Shown in pieces: positions 46,566-57,956 of a stretch of DNA of 64,000 nt. Made by a program: the position numbers and the translations under genes. The notes under the pieces were generated by a model that was not told where the DNA came from, ran no database searches, and saw only the letters and a list, made by a program, of their open reading frames with translations. Source of the DNA: Siphonodentalium dalli (taxonomy: Eukaryota; Mollusca; Scaphopoda; Gadilida; Siphonodentaliidae); NCBI GenBank assembly GCA_032622095.1, contig CP136063.1, forward strand, positions 181,699,956-181,763,955, given 5' to 3'. Position 1 is the stretch's first letter. Each line of letters begins with the position of its first letter.

Positions 46566-46700
46566 CCTTCCAGGACTTCCAGATATTTCGCGAAAACCCT
46601 GTACAAACTATGCAGTTTCTTAAATATGCCAGTCTTCCATGGGGAACCTCGCACATATTTAAGGATGCATTGCCCTAACAATATGTAATTTAATATTGTG
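46566..46700. repeat. Degenerate family F fragment
   Basis: CCTTCCAGGACTTCCAG, ACCCTGTACAAA and AAATATGCCAGTCTTCCATGG echo the left half of the family F MITE at 38711. There is no right end. Confidence 0.4.
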
Positions 46701-46924
46701 CCATTATTTACAAAGCGCTCAAACATGAATCTGCAACTCATATGGGCGCTGTAATTTAGTATTTTTCCCATTAATTACTGAGCGCTCAAATGTGAATCTT
46801 CAACCCATATGCGCACCGCACAATACCCAACTCGCATATGGGTGGTTTGTCACTCAAACTGGCGTAGCGCTCCTTTCTGTATCTGTATGTTGGTCAGTGT
46901 AGGAGCCTTGATTTGGCTGTAGGT

Positions 46925-47645
46925 TCACTGTTGGACGACTTAAGCTGTTAATGTTGTTGTTGATGTTAAATCACATGCGCTGTCCGTGTCCTCCAGGTGG
47001 TTCCATTCAATGATTGTTTTGACAAAGAATGAGTTTTTATACTGAGCCGTGTTTGTCCTTATTGTTTCATAGGAAAGTGAGTTGGTACACTCATGTGACT
47101 CAATAATGTTGGTTGTCTCGAATCCTGGGAATTTTTTAGCAGTGATTTTCCTTTTGTCCTTGCTTCTTGGTGTTAGTAAGTCATGTGTATTGATAGCCGG
47201 AACCGACCCCTCTACTATCTTGCTAAACAGTGACATCCTTTTTACTTCTCTTCTAATCTTCATTGGTGTTAACCCTTCTATCTCCATCATGGATGTGACT
47301 GCACCCTTTTCTCTGTCTTTGTAATTGCTGCTGATGAATCTTGCAGCTTTTTTCTGGACCCTTTCGATGTTGTCGATGTCCTTCTGCAAGTATGGATCCC
47401 ATATTTCTGCCCCGTATTCAAGTGTGGATCTTACCATGGACTCGTAGGCCAGTTTCTTATGTTTCTTGTCGGCTTTGCTGATGTTTCGTTTCAGGAATCC
47501 TAAGGTGCTGTTGGCTCTTTTGACAATTTTGTTGATATGTGATGACTAGGTTAGATTGTTGGTAAAGGTCCATGATATGGTGTTTCATCTACTGACTGGA
47601 GGATGTGGTTGTCTAGTTGGTACATGTGAGTTGATTTGTTCTTTA
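46925..47645 (-). mobile_element. LINE fragment, C-terminal part of a reverse transcriptase ORF
   Basis: Minus-strand frame with SSHINKIVKRANSTLGFLKR, KKLAYESMVRSTLEYGAEIW, DIDNIERVQKKAARFISSNY and the tail IIEWNHLEDT. These blocks are standard for the region after the RT catalytic domain in jockey-superfamily LINEs (L..SMVRP.LEYG..VWDP; IE.VQR.AARF). A TAG replaces the usual Trp before SSHI, so the copy is dead. It differs from the LINE at 9750-11460. Located in synaptogyrin intron 1. Confidence 0.85.
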
Positions 47646-47752
47646 TAGATTTGTTCTTTGGGCTGATTTCTCTAAATTACATACCTCCCTAATGGGTAAA
47701 AAGAACGGAATAAGTACCCCTAAAATTGGCATATATACTATATAGTAATATA

Positions 47753-50700
47753 CCCCTACTCTCGTGTGCCAAATAAAAGTACAGGGCAGAATAATAGTAC
47801 AGGGTGGAAAATTCATGAAAATTAAATAAAAGTACAAGGCGGAATAATAGTACAGGGTGGAAAATTCATGAAAATTTAATAAAAGTACAGGGCGGAAAAT
47901 TCGAGAAAATTAATAATAGTACAGGGTAAAGTACACGAGTACACCAATGATAACTGATGAAATATTTCCATGATAATCAAAACAACAATAATTTATTATC
48001 TGTTTAGAGTAATGTCCCTTTGACGGGTGCCTTCAAATAGTCGCATCTTGCTGCCTCTTGATGTAATTTATAACTTTAATATAGTATACTAGGTCAGCAA
48101 TCACCCATTCATGCTGTCATCTCATAAATTGTGTTACGCTATATAATTATGTTTATGTTTGTATTGTCAAGCAAAATAGGATACATGTATTTATATTTGT
48201 CATGAGCTGTGAAATAAAATTCAAATTCAATTCACTTGGGATGACTGACTGCCTACTAGTACTAGTAATCCCCGGGATAACTGATTGCCTATAGTAATCC
48301 CCTTTTAATACTTGTCTTAAAGTAATTTTATAGGGAAAGTTGTGTAAACACATAGCAATATTGCATGAACATTGGATGCATTCATGTAATACATATTGCT
48401 TTGTGTTTACATGGCTAATTTCAGTATAAAATTACTGAAATACTCTAGTATTAGTAAGTGCACTAGACTAGTAATGTTTTCATGAGAAATGTATATGAGA
48501 AACTGTATGTACATTTTACAGTTTACTGAGAATGCTGAACATCTACTAGTACTACTAGTGTTGTTTTCAATGTGTGGGCATGTAAATCTTTCCTCTGCAC
48601 CATTTTAGATTTTGGCCTCTAAAATGAATTGATATATTGTAGTTCAAAGTGAACATGACACTGCATATTAGGTTAAATTGTCCTGCATTCATTTCAATGG
48701 TGATGTTATTAAAAAAAAGTAGTGTTCTATCATAAAATAATGACTAACACGGTATACATCACGAATTGATAGAGCGGTAAATAACAAAGGTCTTGATAGA
48801 ATTAAGTGTCCTAACCCTTGAACATCTTGGGCTTTCACATTTGAAATGAATTGGGGAAATTTGTGTCTGATATGCAGTATTAGATTCATTTGGAACTAAT
48901 AAAATGAATGATTGTAATATTTAAAAATATTTATTAAACATTTCAAAAACAAACATTTTGAACACTGTCATTGTCCATTGGAAATTTGTGTACAAACTAC
49001 AAACAGAGTCAAGTTAATCGAACTTGAATTTGTACAGGATACTCCTGCCAGTGGACTCAATGGTTGGATCACTTAAAACATGTGTGATGTGTTCCGCTTG
49101 AACATTTAGTGTATCGTGGCATGGTCTGTACATGCTATCGCGTCCTGGAACAGGGTCCAAAAACATGCAGCTCAGGAGTTCTTTGTTAGTTATACAAGCT
49201 GGCAGCTCATGACTTCCTGACTTATAAACAACATAGGAACCGACACCATAGTTGAAAACGGCAGCACTAGTAGTAGTAGTAGTAGTTGTATTGTCCATGT
49301 CATGATTCTGGGAGGTAGTATTAACATCCATGTCGGTATCGGGAAGTTGTTGTTGCTCAATATCACTCTCGGGTAATACGGTTTCCTGACCATCGCTCAC
49401 TTTATCACTGTCGGTTACCAGTGAAGCACGAAATGATGCAGATTCACATCCTGATAAGACACGTTTCTTTAGACTCTTCCGCGCCCGAACATAAGTGTCG
49501 CGGAACTGACACATATACGATAGAATCAATCTTGATGTACTATGATTTTTGAGAACCGGTCCAATTTCATTTAGAAAGTCAGCATCCGTACTAGTATGAA
49601 CCGTTTCATCCTCGCATGCAGCAGATATTGGTATGGCGATCTCAGATGTTGTACTTGTAGAAACAGGTTCTTTTCCTGTATTCTCGGCTTCACATTCTTC
49701 TTCTTCGTCCGAAACAACCTCAACTTCATTTAACTCTTGCCCATCACAGTCGATCAGTTCTTGCCCCTCATCTATCGGTACATCTGATGTCTGGCTACTA
49801 GTACTAGTATTAGCGCTACTAGTATTCCCTTTGATCATCACTCCTTCGGGTAAAGTTATTGTCTTTATCAGTCCTTTAATGTTAGCTGGTGGGTCAGTTT
49901 TCATTAGCTCCTCCCTGAATGACTTGACCTCATCCCCAACAAGGTGAACAACTTATCAGAGACCAGGTAGTCCTCTGAGCCGTCTACTATGATCGGGTTA
50001 ACATCGCAATAATTACGAGCGTGACATGCCCCAAAATCACAAATTAATTTGCACCCGTAATTTCGACAGCCATTCCCTCCCATTTGAGCCCCGGCAAATG
50101 CGGTCATCATTGCGAGATTACAAACATTGAATGGACTATTCCATTGTAGTGCTGGTATCAGGGGGAGAATACATTGGAAGACGGATACTATTAATGATAT
50201 AAAGTTTCCCCCGTTCAATTGTGGAAGCACCTCTAATTATAGACCCAATCATATAGTTTACCTTGAATTTACATTGTAATTGTTAATTGAACGAGAATAG
50301 GAACAATGGATTCTGTGTGTGTTACAACCATATTTTGCCATCAAGCAATTTGTATTTAATGGAATCTTCCTGTGTCTTTCCACGTGCTCGAAACAACACA
50401 TTTTTTATCTCGCTATATCGACTCCTATATTTTTTCAACCACATCAATTCACACTGTCGGGCCATCGTTTTTAAATATACGTGCAAATTACAATTGTCAT
50501 TGTTTCCCTTCGGCATTTGCTATAAGTCCAACGTCCGGGAAGTTAGGTATGAGACACCGAGTTCCATTTTCGCCGATCATTTTCAAGTTTCCCAATTTCG
50601 TGATATTGCGACTTTGATAATTTGTAAAAGTCTTTTAAATAGTTTGAATGGGTTTTTAATCAACATAGTTGCTAACAGGTGACTGTTGTGCAACTATTAT

Positions 50701-50893
50701 CGACTTACACTTCCATAAACGATAAATCATTAAATGTTCTCAAAAATGTACAGTTATTGTTATAGTACAGGGCGGATTTTCCCCAGAATTTTATAAACGT
50801 ACAGACCCGAATAACATCGTACAGGGCGGATTTTTTCTATGAAATTAATAAACGTATAGGTACGTTTATTTGGCACGCGAGAGTAAAATAGTC
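47753..50893. mobile_element. 3.1-kb TIR DNA transposon of unassigned family
   Basis: Left end CTCTCGTGTGCCAAATAAA (about 47759-47777), right end TTTATTTGGCACGCGAGAG (50865-50883). Just inside each end are repeated TAGTACAGGG(C/T)GGA motifs, five or so at the left and two or three at the right, alternating with AT-rich spacers. Flanks look like imperfect extensions of the TIR, and no clear target duplication was seen. It contains one minus-strand coding region (49014 to about 50680). A smaller relative with similar ends and the same subterminal motif lies at 41626-42163. I cannot place the family with confidence. Confidence 0.75.
49014..50680 (-). pseudogene. Unrecognised Cys-rich protein of the 3.1-kb TIR transposon
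   Basis: Minus-strand coding sequence in at least three frame blocks. The most upstream (50670-50500) has alternative frames such as FYKLSKSQYHEIGKLENDRR. Then 50516-50322 gives HVYLKTMARQCELMWLKKYR. 50230-49904 has a cysteine cluster, CRNYGCKLICDFGACHARNY. 49904-49014 follows after a one-base shift that restores LLGDEVKSFREELMKTD. The last part is acidic and Ser/Thr-rich, then NYGVGSYVVYKSGSHELPAC, and ends YKFKFD. I do not recognise a transposase fold. The cysteine cluster may bind zinc. Its position between TIRs suggests an element-encoded protein. Frameshifts could be real or sequencing errors. Confidence 0.5.
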
Positions 50894-51397
50894 AGTAATC
50901 ATGTATACATGTTGAGCACCAGCCATGACCAGGTGATTCATTTAATAGACTCAGTAGAGACCAAATTCCCACTTCCATCAAATCAAACACATTCATGAAT
51001 TTGATTTGAATGGTACTGTTGACGTGTTGTTTTGATTGATAAAACAAAAGCCAACATAACAGGAATAGTGAGTAACAGTTTAAATTAATAATTGGGGCTC
51101 AGCACTCAAGTCTAAACTGGACAAAGATCAAGATTGAACATCTTGAGTAGATTTACCGATATTACCTTCGCATAATACCCACATCAAAGGCATATTGTAA
51201 TATAACTTAATTAACATACATGTAACCTACACACAGGGGCTATTGATCGTCTATTGAAATGCATTCTATGGTTATTGGATTTCATAAATATCACAAGCCG
51301 GAGCCGTTCGATTGATGTAAACACTATTTTTACCCGCGTCGTTTGGCCATAAAAACACATCAGAATGAGCAGATAATAAGACAAAAAGATCACCTAC

Positions 51398-51508
51398 CAA
51401 ACTGCCTATCCTTAAGATAACTTGAGGCTTTTTGATGAAAACCATGGGGTCAAAAGAACCCCCGGCTTTTCCAGCCCCGTAAGCGCCTCCGTCCTGTGAA
51501 GTCGACAT
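51398..51508 (-). CDS. SYNGR: Synaptogyrin exon 1 (N-terminal)
   Basis: 111 nt from ATG at 51508 to a phase-0 donor (TTG|GTAGGT). It encodes MSTSQDGGAYGAGKAGGSFD then PMVFIKKPQVILRIGSL, the conserved cytoplasmic N-terminus (GGAYGAGKAGG..FDP) and the start of the first membrane segment. Read-through past the donor gives a short false extension. An in-frame ATG at 51529 would add MCIITCK; I chose 51508 because known family members begin a few residues before GGAYGAG. Joined to exon 2 it gives RIGSL|LFAVIVFGC, a continuous hydrophobic helix. Confidence 0.94.
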
Positions 51509-52011
51509 CTTGCATGTGATTATGCACAATACTCAATTGTGAATGACGTTGACATATTTACGTAGAATCAATTTCTTATTAATTAAAAAAATATTTGATG
51601 CCTGTTGGTGGAAATACATAAAATATTGAGAATGTTCGCTTTATTTTATATTTAAAATTACTTTTAAGAGAAATAAATTCAATATTCTATAAAAAATGTT
51701 AAAATAGTTTCACTTCCGCTTCATTTTCCACATAACCATAAAACTGTTTTGGGCTGAAGTAAGGTGTAAATGGGCGACCTAATCCTTTTCGTCGAAGCAA
51801 CTACGTAAGGCTAATAAATAAACTGGGCGCATTTTCAGGAAAACGACCAACCCCGTGACGTTCTTCGAAATTGCACAATCGTTAGAAAAAGTATCGAAAA
51901 CAATCCTAAATATAGTTTTCAGAACTATACACACCGGAGGCAGCTCAAATTCCAATTGATCATAGTTGTTCTTCGTAATATTATACTTGTTTTATAGTCT
52001 AATTTGTGAAA
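51509..52011. promoter_or_regulatory. Shared upstream region between synaptogyrin and ZNF598
   Basis: Only 503 bp separate the two divergent start codons, so both 5' UTRs and promoters must lie here unless upstream non-coding exons exist. No TATA box at a convincing distance, CpG cluster or recognisable operator was found. Features include an AT-rich block at 51580-51720 and GC-richer sequence near 51770-51860. Confidence 0.5.
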
Positions 52012-52170
52012 ATGGAGCCTGTTGAGACAAACTGCCCCGTCTGCCACGAAAAAATGGAATATGTCGCCATCGGTTCCTGTGATCATCCTATCTGCTACCG
52101 ATGTAGCACCCGCATGAGAGTTCTCTGTTCTACTGACGAATGTCCAATATGTAGAAGCAGCCAACCAAAG
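52012..52170 (+). CDS. ZNF598: ZNF598/Hel2-type RING E3 ligase, first coding exon (partial gene)
   Basis: ATG at 52012 opens 53 codons ending in phase 0 at CCAAAG|GTAAAA. The peptide carries a RING finger: C8-x2-C11-x11-C23-x-H25-x2-C28-x2-C31-x12-C44-x2-C47. CDHPICYRCSTRMRVLC is close to the ZNF598 signature. ZNF598/Hel2 recognises collided ribosomes and ubiquitinates small-subunit proteins to start ribosome quality control; the RING gives the ligase activity. The zinc-finger array and C-terminal region should follow in later exons, but none was recognised before the window ends, so intron 1 may be at least 11.8 kb. An upstream in-frame GTG at 52006 is not a likely start. A head-to-head neighbour is synaptogyrin. 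Confidence 0.88.
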
Positions 52171-52342
52171 GTAAAACAAAGTCTTTTCTGTGATAAAGGC
52201 TTTCCTGTCGGTAACGTCAGTATTACAAGTAATGACAGCTACTGAGTGAGCTAGAATAGTAGAATTTGTAACTGGAAATGTTATACAAGTTACATATGTT
52301 AATTATTATTAATATTATATAATATTATACCAATAAGTGAAT

Positions 52343-52725
52343 AACATGATTTTTGAAGCCGTTCATTGTTTATTAATGGCCTGACAGGAATGATTAACAG
52401 CCCGAAGGCCTATTAGAGGCCCGAGATGCAGTCAAGGGCTGCTAAAATAGGCCCGATGCCGATGGCTGTTAATCATCATGGAGGGCAGATATTAAACCAT
52501 GATGCCGGAAAAAATCATGTTATTACTATTATTACCACTTCGTCCTCGTGTGATCACATGATCGGTGACTTAACCGGAAGTGGGCGGCAGGCGTTAATGA
52601 AAACAAAGCTTCATTAACGCCTGCCACCCGCTTCCGGTCAACTTCGCCTCAAAATTATGGAATCTTATCGTGCAGTAAAATACTGTTAATGTACTAGAGA
52701 ATGCTCTCTAAAGTGGTAATAATGT
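52343..52725. repeat. Foldback remnant related to 42312-43041, plus adjoining hairpin
   Basis: 52343-52540 folds on itself (AATAACATGATTTTT with AAAAAATCATGTTATT; ATGATTAACAGCC with GGCTGTTAATCAT) and shares the centre of the 42.3-kb foldback. Next to it, 52575-52640 is a sharp hairpin with AAGTGGGCGGCAGGCGTTAA and its complement. 52690-52725 (reversed: ATTATTACCACTTTAGAG then AGCATTCTCTAG) matches the left flank of the 41.6-kb TIR element. Confidence 0.7.
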
Positions 52726-53542
52726 TCAATGTTGTTTTTTATTTTAGATCAACTTAACAAAGTCAAGTTTGAGCTACCGTGCATGTATTGCCCAGTCCTT
52801 GACTCGTGATAGCATTATATTATCTTCTGTATTAGTTGCGGCTACTCTTGATAGCATTACCTTAGAACTATTAATCGGGGCGACTTTGATTTTCTTCAAT
52901 TTTCGAGTATACATGAACACCATATGAGGAAAGCAAGCCCTCATTGATACCACATTCGCACTATACATGTATGACCATGGAAATACTATAGATCTGTTCT
53001 GTGCAAGAGATGCTGATTTAATAAAAAATACTAAAGCTTGAGGACTGAGACACGTACCACTCTAGGAATGAGACACCAATTCTGTGCAAATATACTTAAA
53101 CAAATTATATAAAAAAATGTGAGAGTTCCGGAAAGGAGACATCAATTCTTTGGATATATAGGGATGCTGATAATATGTAATTTATAGGGATTAATATTAT
53201 TGTACACATTAATTAACTCACAGTTGACTGCTGAGCACCAGTACCGTACTCATGCTAATTAAAACAGGTTAAAAATTAGCCCAATGCTCCTCTTGTGTTG
53301 CTAGGTGATACACCAGGTCATGTCAATAGTTTATGGTTAGGTTAGATAGTAGTCACAATTACGCTTAAGCGCAAATAATTGCTCTTAAGTGCAATTCATT
53401 AGGCTTAAAGTGTAAATTATGCCCTATTTGTGCTTAAACCAATATGTGGTATTTGTGCTTAAACCCAATATGTGGTATTTGCGCTTCGCTGTGTGACAAC
53501 CCGCCCTGAACAAACCCCTCGCATAATATTAATACATGTAAT
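52726..53542. other. Putative ZNF598 intron sequence
   Basis: No coding exon recognised. At 53360-53480 a short imperfect repeat of TGCTTAAACC.AATATGTGGTATTTG and GCGCTTAAG-like words occurs. Confidence 0.4.
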
Positions 53543-53973
53543 TATACCCCCCGCAACGAGTTGTGGGGGGGGGGGGGTATACTGGAATCAGCTTGTCTGT
53601 CCATCCGTGGACACAAATTTGTCCGGAGTTTTTCTCAGTCGTTTTATGATCATTTTCCGTGAAACTTGGCACAGGCATCAACCGCCATGGGAACCTGTGC
53701 ATCTGCGATTATGACGTCTGTCGACTTTTGTGGTGGAGTTATCCCCCCTTTTCAACTTAGAACATTTTTGCAACATGTAGAATTTTGTCTGAGCTTTTAT
53801 TCCTACATTTTTAGGTCAATTTTTTTTAAACTTGGCACAGATATTTAGTACCATGGGAACCTGTGCACCTGCGATTATGACGTCTGTCCGACATTTTTTG
53901 GTGGAGTTATCCCCATTTTTTTACTTAGAATTTTTTTGCAACATGCATAATTTTGTCCCAGCTTTTATTCCTA

Positions 53974-56669
53974 CCGCTATTCTCAAAGTAATTGACCAGA
54001 AAAATGGGGTGATACCCCGGTCATGACCACGGTGATACCGGTAATAAGCGGTAGCGGTATCGAGACGGTCACGGCGGTGGAGTTACGGTATCGGGCGGTA
54101 AGGATACCGCGGTCTTATAGCAGGCATCGCGTTAAATTTTTTGCATACCGTGGTGATTTTCACGGAACTCTTTGAAGGGATGTATTTAATGAACGTTCAG
54201 ACAACAACAATTCAATTGTAAGTGGAAATATTTCCGTCGAGGAAGTAACCGGTAGTTGGATTGCGCAAGCTGATGACAATGTCGCAAGTCAAAAAATAAT
54301 ATCCAGCACCGTTTGATTTTAGATGCGAAATCGTGGCGTATCCTTGATAACCTCCACTTAATTGCGATGTAATCGCAGTCATGTGTACGTAAAATTCGTA
54401 GCTGGAAATGATCGTAGGGTAGTCGTAGGGTAGTCAATCACATGCTTTATTCGCGGTTTATTTCTAAAAATCGGAGCGGGGGATACGGAATAAATTCAAA
54501 ATGATTTGAACTATGTGGAATAGCAAGAGAAATATGATTTGTTTATAAATGCGAGTGCAATGTTCGTGTTTTGACGCATGATTCACAGCATTGCTATAAT
54601 ATCTATTAATTAAATGATGGCTCCTGCTGGCTGGGTTGTCACACAAAAAGTTAAAACAATACGTCTCTAAGCCTTAATTAAGGATCTTATTAAATTCCAC
54701 AGATATAAGGAGAATCACTGTGTGATTTCCACGACTTCGTGCCAATGCCAATCGCTGCCTTAGAATGTCCATCTTACTTATCGAATAAAAATAAAAAAAA
54801 CATTCCGTCACAACACATTCATACTTGGTGCATGGTGAAATTATTTCAAGGGCAAGTATGTGTTGGAAGACTAAGGTATGTGATTTGGGGGGGCTAACCC
54901 CGGGATGGTCGAAAGGGCCGAGAGGCCCTCTCCTTCACCCCTCATTTTATGGCCTTTATTGGAAGACACCTCAGTGTCTGGACACCAGGCGATGGGTGGA
55001 GTTTATAATTTGACAGCCGATGTCCGCAACTTCAAAGTAGCGTAAAGTGCGTGATACTTAGAGTTCCACTCAGGGCTGAAGATTACCATGACGACCTGTC
55101 GCATTCAGAACATGGTCGCTTATACATCTGCTGCATGGTTGACAATAGAATTCTGATTAATTCAACTTTGGATATAATAAGCAACACCTTTCAGAAAAAT
55201 AGCACAATTAAACATGTTCGTAAGATTTAAATGAAACTTATCAATTTTTGTTTTATTTGTATGAAAAAATAATTCACCCTGCATGATGCTTCCTGCATAA
55301 AACTTGTTTTTAACAAAATTGGCAGAGTGTATAAGATAATAATTACATTAATTAATGCATACAATAATCACTGATTTTTTTAGATTATCCGGGGAGTTTA
55401 TCCATAGATTATATCCTAATCTGTAAATCCCTGGTTAATCTCCAGACTAAAAAGTGGCAAAAAAATCAGTGATTCCAGCGTCCGGGTTATGGCTAATCCG
55501 ATTTAATATATCCACAAGCTTCATGATTTGTCCTGAGTGACAATACACGTCATGATTACTAGTTCCTCTCAGTCGATCAGTGTTATCACTTGATCCCATT
55601 GTCGATTTGCACCACTCAGCCCTTGACCCAAAGGTTTAAACAAAATGATGTATAATTCGACAATTAAATACGTCAGTCGTTTGATGGGGAAGTTCCCTTG
55701 ATGACGTCATATTGTCAAATTGTGTTCAACCACGTGGTTATGTTTTTGTTTGCTTCTTATAAATGTCAAATTGTAAGTGTCCACATTTGTCAAATTCCCA
55801 TGTTGACTTTACGGCAATAAACAATACATGTAGCAGATGCATACGGACTGTTCCCATCCCGCATGTCTTTATACGAGGACGCGCATGTGTCGTCATATTC
55901 ATCAGGATTATCTCACTTATAAATAACCATACCAGACCCCCCGCTTGTCTGTAAAAGTAGACTAATCTGGTTCCAATTAAGCCGTGTTTCCATGACGTTC
56001 ACGCATGATATCGTCAGGGTTATCTCATTATTAGGGATCGCACAACCTGCTCACAAGAATAGTAATTCTTTTCTGCCGGGCTCCACATTTGCACCATATA
56101 TTTCTGTTTTAATAATGTCAATAAAACCACACAAAATAAATCCAATTGCATTGGAGATTGATAAAAGTTGGGAATGATGCTAAGAATTGTTGTTTCCCCA
56201 CCCGCACTATTATTTGGGTCATTCAGATAATTCTTACCTACCTGTACCCTGCATCGCAACTAAAACTGATATGCATTATCATGTATGTTTATCATCGACC
56301 TTTGTCTAAATGCATACATGTATACGTTGATGGGTCAACATGTATACAGACACATAAAGAAATCACTATTGGCAAAAACATATTATACACATGGACAAAT
56401 CACTATTGGCAAAAACACATCATCCTCAATAATAAGTAAATCAAATAACCACAATAAATGAAGATTTCTTCAGTGTCCTTCGTTTTTGTTCCGCGCAAAT
56501 TGTCCGTTAAAATCATCACGAACCGTGACCGCATGCATCGTGGTGTCACCGCGGTATGCGCGGTGTTGAAGCATTAATAAGCAGTATCAGTACCGCGGTA
56601 TTGGGGAATACCGCGGTATTAACAGGGTGGCTCCGCGTTATAGGTGGTCAATTACTTTAAGTATAGCGG
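53974..56669. mobile_element. TA-flanked TIR element of 2.7 kb inside the pearl-like repeat
   Basis: Inserted in CCTACATTT of the host repeat: TA precedes CCGCTATTCTCAAAGTAATT and TA follows AATTACTTTAAGTATAGCGG. Removing it rejoins the repeat unit exactly. Subterminal regions are rich in ACCGCGGTAT-type words (54003-54115 and 56530-56650). A TA target fits Tc1/mariner-like elements. No transposase ORF was recognised; minus-strand frames at 54186-54646 and the 56020-56439 frames are short and without domains. Confidence 0.8.
54902..54941. other. Conserved GAGA-loop hairpin, copy 2
   Basis: GGGATGGTCGAAAGGGCC, loop GAGA, GGCCCTCTCC then TTCACCCC. It has the same pairing scheme as 14963-15006, with stem pairs changed from T-A, A-T and A-T to C-G, G-C and G-C. 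On the minus strand it would read GVKERASRPFRPSR. Confidence 0.5.
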
Positions 56670-57059
56670 TACATTTTTAGGTCAATGTTTTTTAATCTTG
56701 GCACTGATATTTAGTACCATGGGAACCTGTGCACCTGCGATTATGACGTTTGTCCGACTTTTTGTGTGTGGAGTTATTCCCCTTTTTCGACTTAGAACAT
56801 TTTCGCAACATGCATAATTTTGTCCGAGCTTTTATTTTTGGTGGAGTTAGCCCCCTTTTTCAACTTACAAAATCTTCTCAAAATGCATAATTTTGTCCGA
56901 GCTTTTATTCCTACATTTTTCAGTCAATAGGTTTTAGGATTAAGGGTTAAGAGGTTCAAGATTAGTGTTAGGGCTTAGGGGATTTAGGGTTACCTGTTCA
57001 CATAATTTCAGTGCCCAATATACAGTAATGGCTACTACATTCAAATAACATGTTGAATA

Positions 57060-57060
<1 letters not shown>

Positions 57061-57090
<30 letters not shown>
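57061..57090 (+). repeat. Poly-G tract of 30
   Basis: Thirty consecutive G, then T and five more G. Capable of G-quadruplex formation. The length is unlikely to be exact. Confidence 0.9.
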
Positions 57091-57091
<1 letters not shown>

Positions 57092-57284
57092 GGGGGTAAC
57101 TAGTATACCTCAGTCCCATGAAGGGATTATCAGATGTGCAATTAGACTGATTATGATGTGGTTGTTTGTTTAAAGAAAACTAGGATGTACTTTATTGATT
57201 TTTAGCTCAACTTTACTTTGTGATGTTTGGGCTATTGCCATGGCTTGGTATACGTCGTCCGTGCGTGTATGTGTGAGGCTTCAA

Positions 57285-57956
57285 CAAATTCCTTTAGCAC
57301 GGGCTACAGGTCGTACCTTTGGTCGGATCATATTGAAATTTGTCATAGCTGTTGACATTGACATGTAGATGGGAACGAGTAATTTTGGGGTCATTCAGCA
57401 TAAAAACATGGCCGCCTGCAGCCATCTTGAATTTTACTCATTGCATGGCTAAATCCTTTGGCATGGGCTACAGGTCGTACCTTTGGTCGGATCATTATGA
57501 AATTTGTCATAGCTGTTGACATTGACATGTATATCGGAAGGAGTCATTTTGGGGTCATTCAGCATAAAAACATGGCCACCAGCAGCCATCTTGGATTTCA
57601 AAATTCAATCCATTAGCACGGGCTTCAGGCCGGAGTTTTCGTCTGATCATCATGAATTTTGTTGTGGATGTTAATATTGACATGTAGATGTGAACGAGTC
57701 TTTTTGTGGTCATTCGGCCATAAAACATGGCCGACAGCAGCCATCTTGGATTTTACTCTTTGCAAGACTAAATCCTTTGGCATGGGCTACAGATCGTACC
57801 TTTGGTCGGACCATTATGAAATTTGTCATGGCTGTTGACATTGACATGTAGATGGGAACCGAATCATTTTGGGGTCATTCAGCAAAAAAACATGGCCACC
57901 AGCAGACATCTTGAATTTCAAAGTTCAATCCATTAGTACGGGTAACAGGCCGAACT
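57285..57956. repeat. Tandem repeat of about 160 bp, left part
   Basis: Four complete units starting near 57291, 57455, 57612 and 57773, and a fifth begun at 57929. Each has ACGGGCTACAGG-like and TGAAATTTGTCAT words, TTGACATGTA, TTTGGGGTCATTC and CAGCAGCCATCTTG. The fifth unit stops at GCCGAACT, where a hAT-like element is inserted, and resumes at 62223. Confidence 0.9.

Larger units (their letters stand above)
30620..51508 (-). other. SYNGR: Synaptogyrin gene, coding span (four exons)
   Basis: Exons at 51398-51508, 38184-38403, 32808-32962 and 30620-30820 join in frame to a 228-aa protein, within the usual synaptogyrin length. All introns have GT..AG ends, with phases 0, 1 and 0. Intron sizes are about 13.0, 5.2 and 2.0 kb. 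Synaptogyrins are four-pass MARVEL-domain proteins of synaptic and other transport vesicles with both termini cytoplasmic. Nearly all of the introns is transposon-derived. UTR exons could extend the gene in either direction. The paralogue number cannot be given; many invertebrates have a single gene. Confidence 0.93.
53543..57000 (-). mobile_element. Pearl-like element, copy 2, split by a TA element
   Basis: Reverse orientation relative to copy 1. It starts with the terminal hairpin (TACCCCCCGCAACGAG..GGGGGGTA), has no long ACGG tract, then tandem units with TGCGATTATGACGTCTGTC. It resumes after 56670 with two more partial units and ends with TCAATAGGTTTTAGGATTA, the counterpart of the edge of copy 1 near 2060-2082. 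53974-56669 is a later insertion. Confidence 0.65.

Noticed and set aside
49633-49947. 104-codon Ser-rich plus-strand ORF
   Set aside because: It is the antisense shadow of the acidic Ser/Thr-rich minus-strand frame of the 47.7-50.9 kb element.
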